Part shown: piece after piece, positions 33,549-35,470 of the stretch
How positions within the stretch are numbered: the stretch's first letter is position 1
Layout of the letters: each line of letters opens with the position of its first letter
From: Rhizobacter sp.
GTDB taxonomy: Bacteria > Pseudomonadota > Gammaproteobacteria > Burkholderiales > Burkholderiaceae_C
Length of the DNA: 35,470 nt
Direction: 5' to 3'
Assembly: GCA_023954175.1 (NCBI GenBank)
Contig: JAMLIM010000039.1
Location: 1-35,470 of the forward strand
Translations under genes and position numbers: made by a program
The notes under the pieces: generated by a model
Database searches by the model: none
What the model was told of the DNA's origin: nothing
The model's input: the letters and a program-made list of their open reading frames with translations, nothing else

Positions 33549-33692
33549 TCAGATCCCGAACAGCGCCGACTTGACGATGAAGCCGACGAAGAGCGCGATC
33601 GCGACCGACCCCAGGATCAGGCCAAGCCGAAGATTGGCGCGCCGTTGCTGGCGCTGCGCGGGCGTCATGCGCGCCTCGTCGACATCCACCAT
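33549..33692 (-). CDS. cytochrome oxidase small assembly protein (47 residues)
   Basis: This short gene encodes a charged N-terminus (MVDVDEARMTPAQRQQRRAN) and one membrane helix (LGLILGSVAIALFVGFIV), ending KSALFGI. The shape and the place between ctaD and ctaG fit the small oxidase assembly peptide annotated in Burkholderiales. It starts 5 bases after the ctaD stop and ends 8 bases before ctaG, so translation is probably coupled. Its function is known only from context. Confidence 0.85.
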   Translation of the reverse strand: MVDVDEARMTPAQRQQRRANLRLGLILGSVAIALFVGFIVKSALFGI

Positions 33693-33697
33693 CGCGT

Positions 33698-35329
33698 TCA
33701 ACCGATCACCTTGGTCGCCGCCGCGTTGAGCTTGGGCGGATGCTCGAAGGTGTGGAACGGCGCCGGCGACGGCACTTCCCATTCCAGACCTTCGGCGCCT
33801 TCCCAGGGATGTTGCGACGCCTTGACGCCCTGCCCGCGCATCGCCGGAATGACGACGAAGAACAGGAAGTAGACCTGCATCAGGCCGAAGCCGAAGCCGC
33901 CGATCGAGGCCAGCATGTTGAAGTCGGTGAACTGCAGCGGGTAGTCGGCGTAGCGCCGCGGCATGCCCGCGAGGCCGAGGAAGTGCATCGGGAAGAAGGT
34001 GACGTTGAAGAAGATCAGCGAGCCCCAGAAGTGGATCTTGCCGCGCGTCTCGTTGGCCATCACGCCGGTCCACTTCGGTGCCCAGTAGTAGAAGCCCCCG
34101 AACATCGCGAACAGCGAACCGGCGACGAGCACGTAGTGGAAGTGCGCGACGATGTAGTAGGTATCCTGGATCTGGATGTCGATCGGCGCGACGGCGCACA
34201 CGATGCCGGTGAAGCCGCCCATCGTGAAGACGAAGATGAAGCCGACGGCCCACAGCATCGGCGTCTCGAAGGTCATCGAGCCGCGCCACATGGTCGCGGT
34301 CCAGTTGAAGATCTTGACGCCGGTCGGCACCGCGATCAGCATCGTCGCGTACATGAAGAAGAGCTGCCCGGTGACCGGCATGCCGGTCGTGAACATGTGG
34401 TGCGCCCAGACGATGAACGACAGGATCGCGATCGACGCCGTCGCATACACCATCGAGGTATAGCCGAACAGGCGCTTGCGCGCGAAGGCCGGGATGATCG
34501 CGCTGACGATGCCGAACGCCGGCAAGATCATGATGTAGACCTCGGGGTGGCCGAAGAACCAGAAGATGTGCTGGTACATCACCGGGTCGCCGCCGCCCGC
34601 CGGGTTGAAGAAGCTGGTGCCGAAGTGGCGGTCGGTGAGCGTCATCGTGATGGCGCCGGCGAGCACCGGCATCACCGCGATCAGCAGGTAGGCCGTGATC
34701 AGCCAGGTCCAGCAGAACAGCGGCATCTTCATCAGCGTCATGCCCGGCGCGCGCATGTTCAGGACCGTGACGATGATGTTGATCGAACCCATGATCGAGC
34801 TCGCGCCCATGATGTGCAGCGCGAAGATCGCCATGTCCATCGACGGGCCCATCTGCAGCGTCAGCGGCGCGTACAGCGTCCAGCCCGCGGCCGGCGCGCC
34901 GCCGGGCACGAAGAACGAGCCGGCGAGCATCAGACCGGCCGGGATCAGCAGCCAGAACGACAGGTTGTTCATGCGCGCGAAGGCCATGTCGGGCGCGCCG
35001 ATCTGCAGCGGGATCATCCAGTTCGCGAAGCCGACGAAGGCCGGCATGATCGCGCCGAACACCATGATCAGCCCGTGCATCGTCGTGAGCTGGTTGAACA
35101 GCTCCGGGTTGACGAACTGCAGCCCGGGCTGGAACAGCTCGAGGCGGATCAGCATCGCCAGCGTGCCGCCGATCATCAGCATCGTGAGCGAGAACACGAG
35201 GTACATCGTGCCGATGTCCTTGTGGTTGGTCGCGTAGGCCCAGCGGCGCCAACCGTGCGGGGCGCCGTGGTCGCCGTGATCGGCGTGGTCGTGGCCGGGA
35301 AGTCCCGGGTGGTCGATGACTGCACTCAT
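33698..35329 (-). CDS. ctaD: cytochrome c oxidase subunit I (aa3 type)
   Basis: The 543-residue protein has twelve membrane helices. Heme a ligand His85 is in [10 protein letters not shown]; Asp114 in [12 protein letters not shown] is the D-channel entry; GHPEVY (residues 260-265) holds the CuB His261, the channel Glu263 and the cross-linked Tyr265; the other CuB ligands are His310-His311 in [10 protein letters not shown]; the heme pair is in VAHFHYVLV. Glu in GHPEVY marks an A1-type proton-pumping enzyme. The N-terminus is unusually His-rich (residues 13-25). ATG 35329 has AGGA about 11 bases upstream; the frame is open to 35428 without family similarity. Confidence 0.98.
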   Translation of the reverse strand: MSAVIDHPGLPGHDHADHGDHGAPHGWRRWAYATNHKDIGTMYLVFSLTMLMIGGTLAMLIRLELFQPGLQFVNPELFNQLTTMHGLIMVFGAIMPAFVGFANWMIPLQIGAPDMAFARMNNLSFWLLIPAGLMLAGSFFVPGGAPAAGWTLYAPLTLQMGPSMDMAIFALHIMGASSIMGSINIIVTVLNMRAPGMTLMKMPLFCWTWLITAYLLIAVMPVLAGAITMTLTDRHFGTSFFNPAGGGDPVMYQHIFWFFGHPEVYIMILPAFGIVSAIIPAFARKRLFGYTSMVYATASIAILSFIVWAHHMFTTGMPVTGQLFFMYATMLIAVPTGVKIFNWTATMWRGSMTFETPMLWAVGFIFVFTMGGFTGIVCAVAPIDIQIQDTYYIVAHFHYVLVAGSLFAMFGGFYYWAPKWTGVMANETRGKIHFWGSLIFFNVTFFPMHFLGLAGMPRRYADYPLQFTDFNMLASIGGFGFGLMQVYFLFFVVIPAMRGQGVKASQHPWEGAEGLEWEVPSPAPFHTFEHPPKLNAAATKVIG

Positions 35330-35367
35330 GAGGGCGTTTCCTGCTGGTTGTCGCTGGGCGCGGCCGC

Positions 35368-35470
35368 TTACTTGCGGGCGGCCTGCACGTCGGCTGGCTG
35401 TACCAGCTGACCGGTCTTGTTCGACCAATGGTTCTTCGTGAAGGTGATGACGGCCGCGATGTCGGTATCG
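35368..35470 (-). CDS. ctaC: cytochrome c oxidase subunit II (C-terminal end only)
   Basis: The reverse strand reads [20 protein letters not shown] and a short tail to TAA at 35368-35370. This matches the C-terminal end of subunit II, where the last strand of the CuA domain is AVITFT-NNWSN. The CuA site and membrane helices lie outside the window. It is directly upstream of ctaD, with 38 bases between them. Confidence 0.88.
   Translation of the reverse strand, partial: DTDIAAVITFTKNHWSNKTGQLVQPADVQAARK

Noticed and set aside
1-35470. tRNA genes, CRISPR arrays, insertion sequences, attachment sites
   Set aside because: I looked for cloverleaf-like segments, evenly spaced direct repeats, transposase motifs and flanking duplications in the intergenic DNA and saw none that could be supported. 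A covariance-model search would be needed to exclude small RNAs.

Overview
The window is high-GC DNA densely packed with genes, and it looks like a chromosome segment from a Betaproteobacterium, most likely of the order Burkholderiales. The pointers are the gene set and order of an aa3-type cytochrome c oxidase locus (ctaC, ctaD, a 47-residue assembly peptide, ctaG, a DUF2970 gene, ctaE, then a DUF2909 gene, SURF1, a SCO-like gene, ctaA, ctaB, sco, rpoH), class II lysS, a UbiH-type hydroxylase and a PEP-CTERM protein. I cannot name a genus. No tRNA, rRNA, CRISPR array, insertion sequence or phage gene was seen.

Region 1 (1-9562, all on the minus strand) is a surface-polysaccharide cluster, entered from the lysS side. 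In transcription order it holds an NAD-dependent sugar epimerase/dehydratase, a DegT-type aminotransferase, a left-handed beta-helix acyltransferase, a GT-B-like glycosyltransferase, a Wzx-type flippase, a WbpI/WecB-type UDP-GlcNAc 2-epimerase, a GT4 glycosyltransferase, a SAM methyltransferase and a second DegT aminotransferase cut by the window edge. Most junctions are 4-base stop/start overlaps (ATGA, GTGA, TTGA), so translation is probably coupled. The first three genes together look like a module making an N-acylated amino sugar. No Wzy polymerase, Wzz regulator or initiating transferase is in view.

Region 2 (9710-19854) is mostly housekeeping: lysS and a pyridoxamine-phosphate-oxidase-like gene on the plus strand, then a minus-strand run (ubiquinone-type hydroxylase, DsbC, M61 peptidase, DUF3108 protein, enoyl-CoA hydratase), pirin, and the divergent ychF.

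Region 3 (19992-24272, plus strand) is a large hybrid sensor kinase (MASE1-CHASE-PAS-HisKA-HATPase-REC) followed by rpoH, the heat-shock sigma factor. Directly upstream of rpoH is a nearly perfect CIRCE operator overlapping an extended -10 element, which suggests that HrcA represses the gene for the heat-shock sigma factor.

Region 4 (24410-35470) is the cytochrome oxidase and heme A assembly locus. Between ctaE and the DUF2909 gene sits a pair that has nothing to do with respiration: a PEP-CTERM exported protein with a candidate sigma-54 promoter and a strong terminator, and a divergent TPR-sulfotransferase. This pair, its regulatory DNA and the CIRCE-rpoH control region are the parts most worth a second look. 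The rest is largely ordinary for the group.
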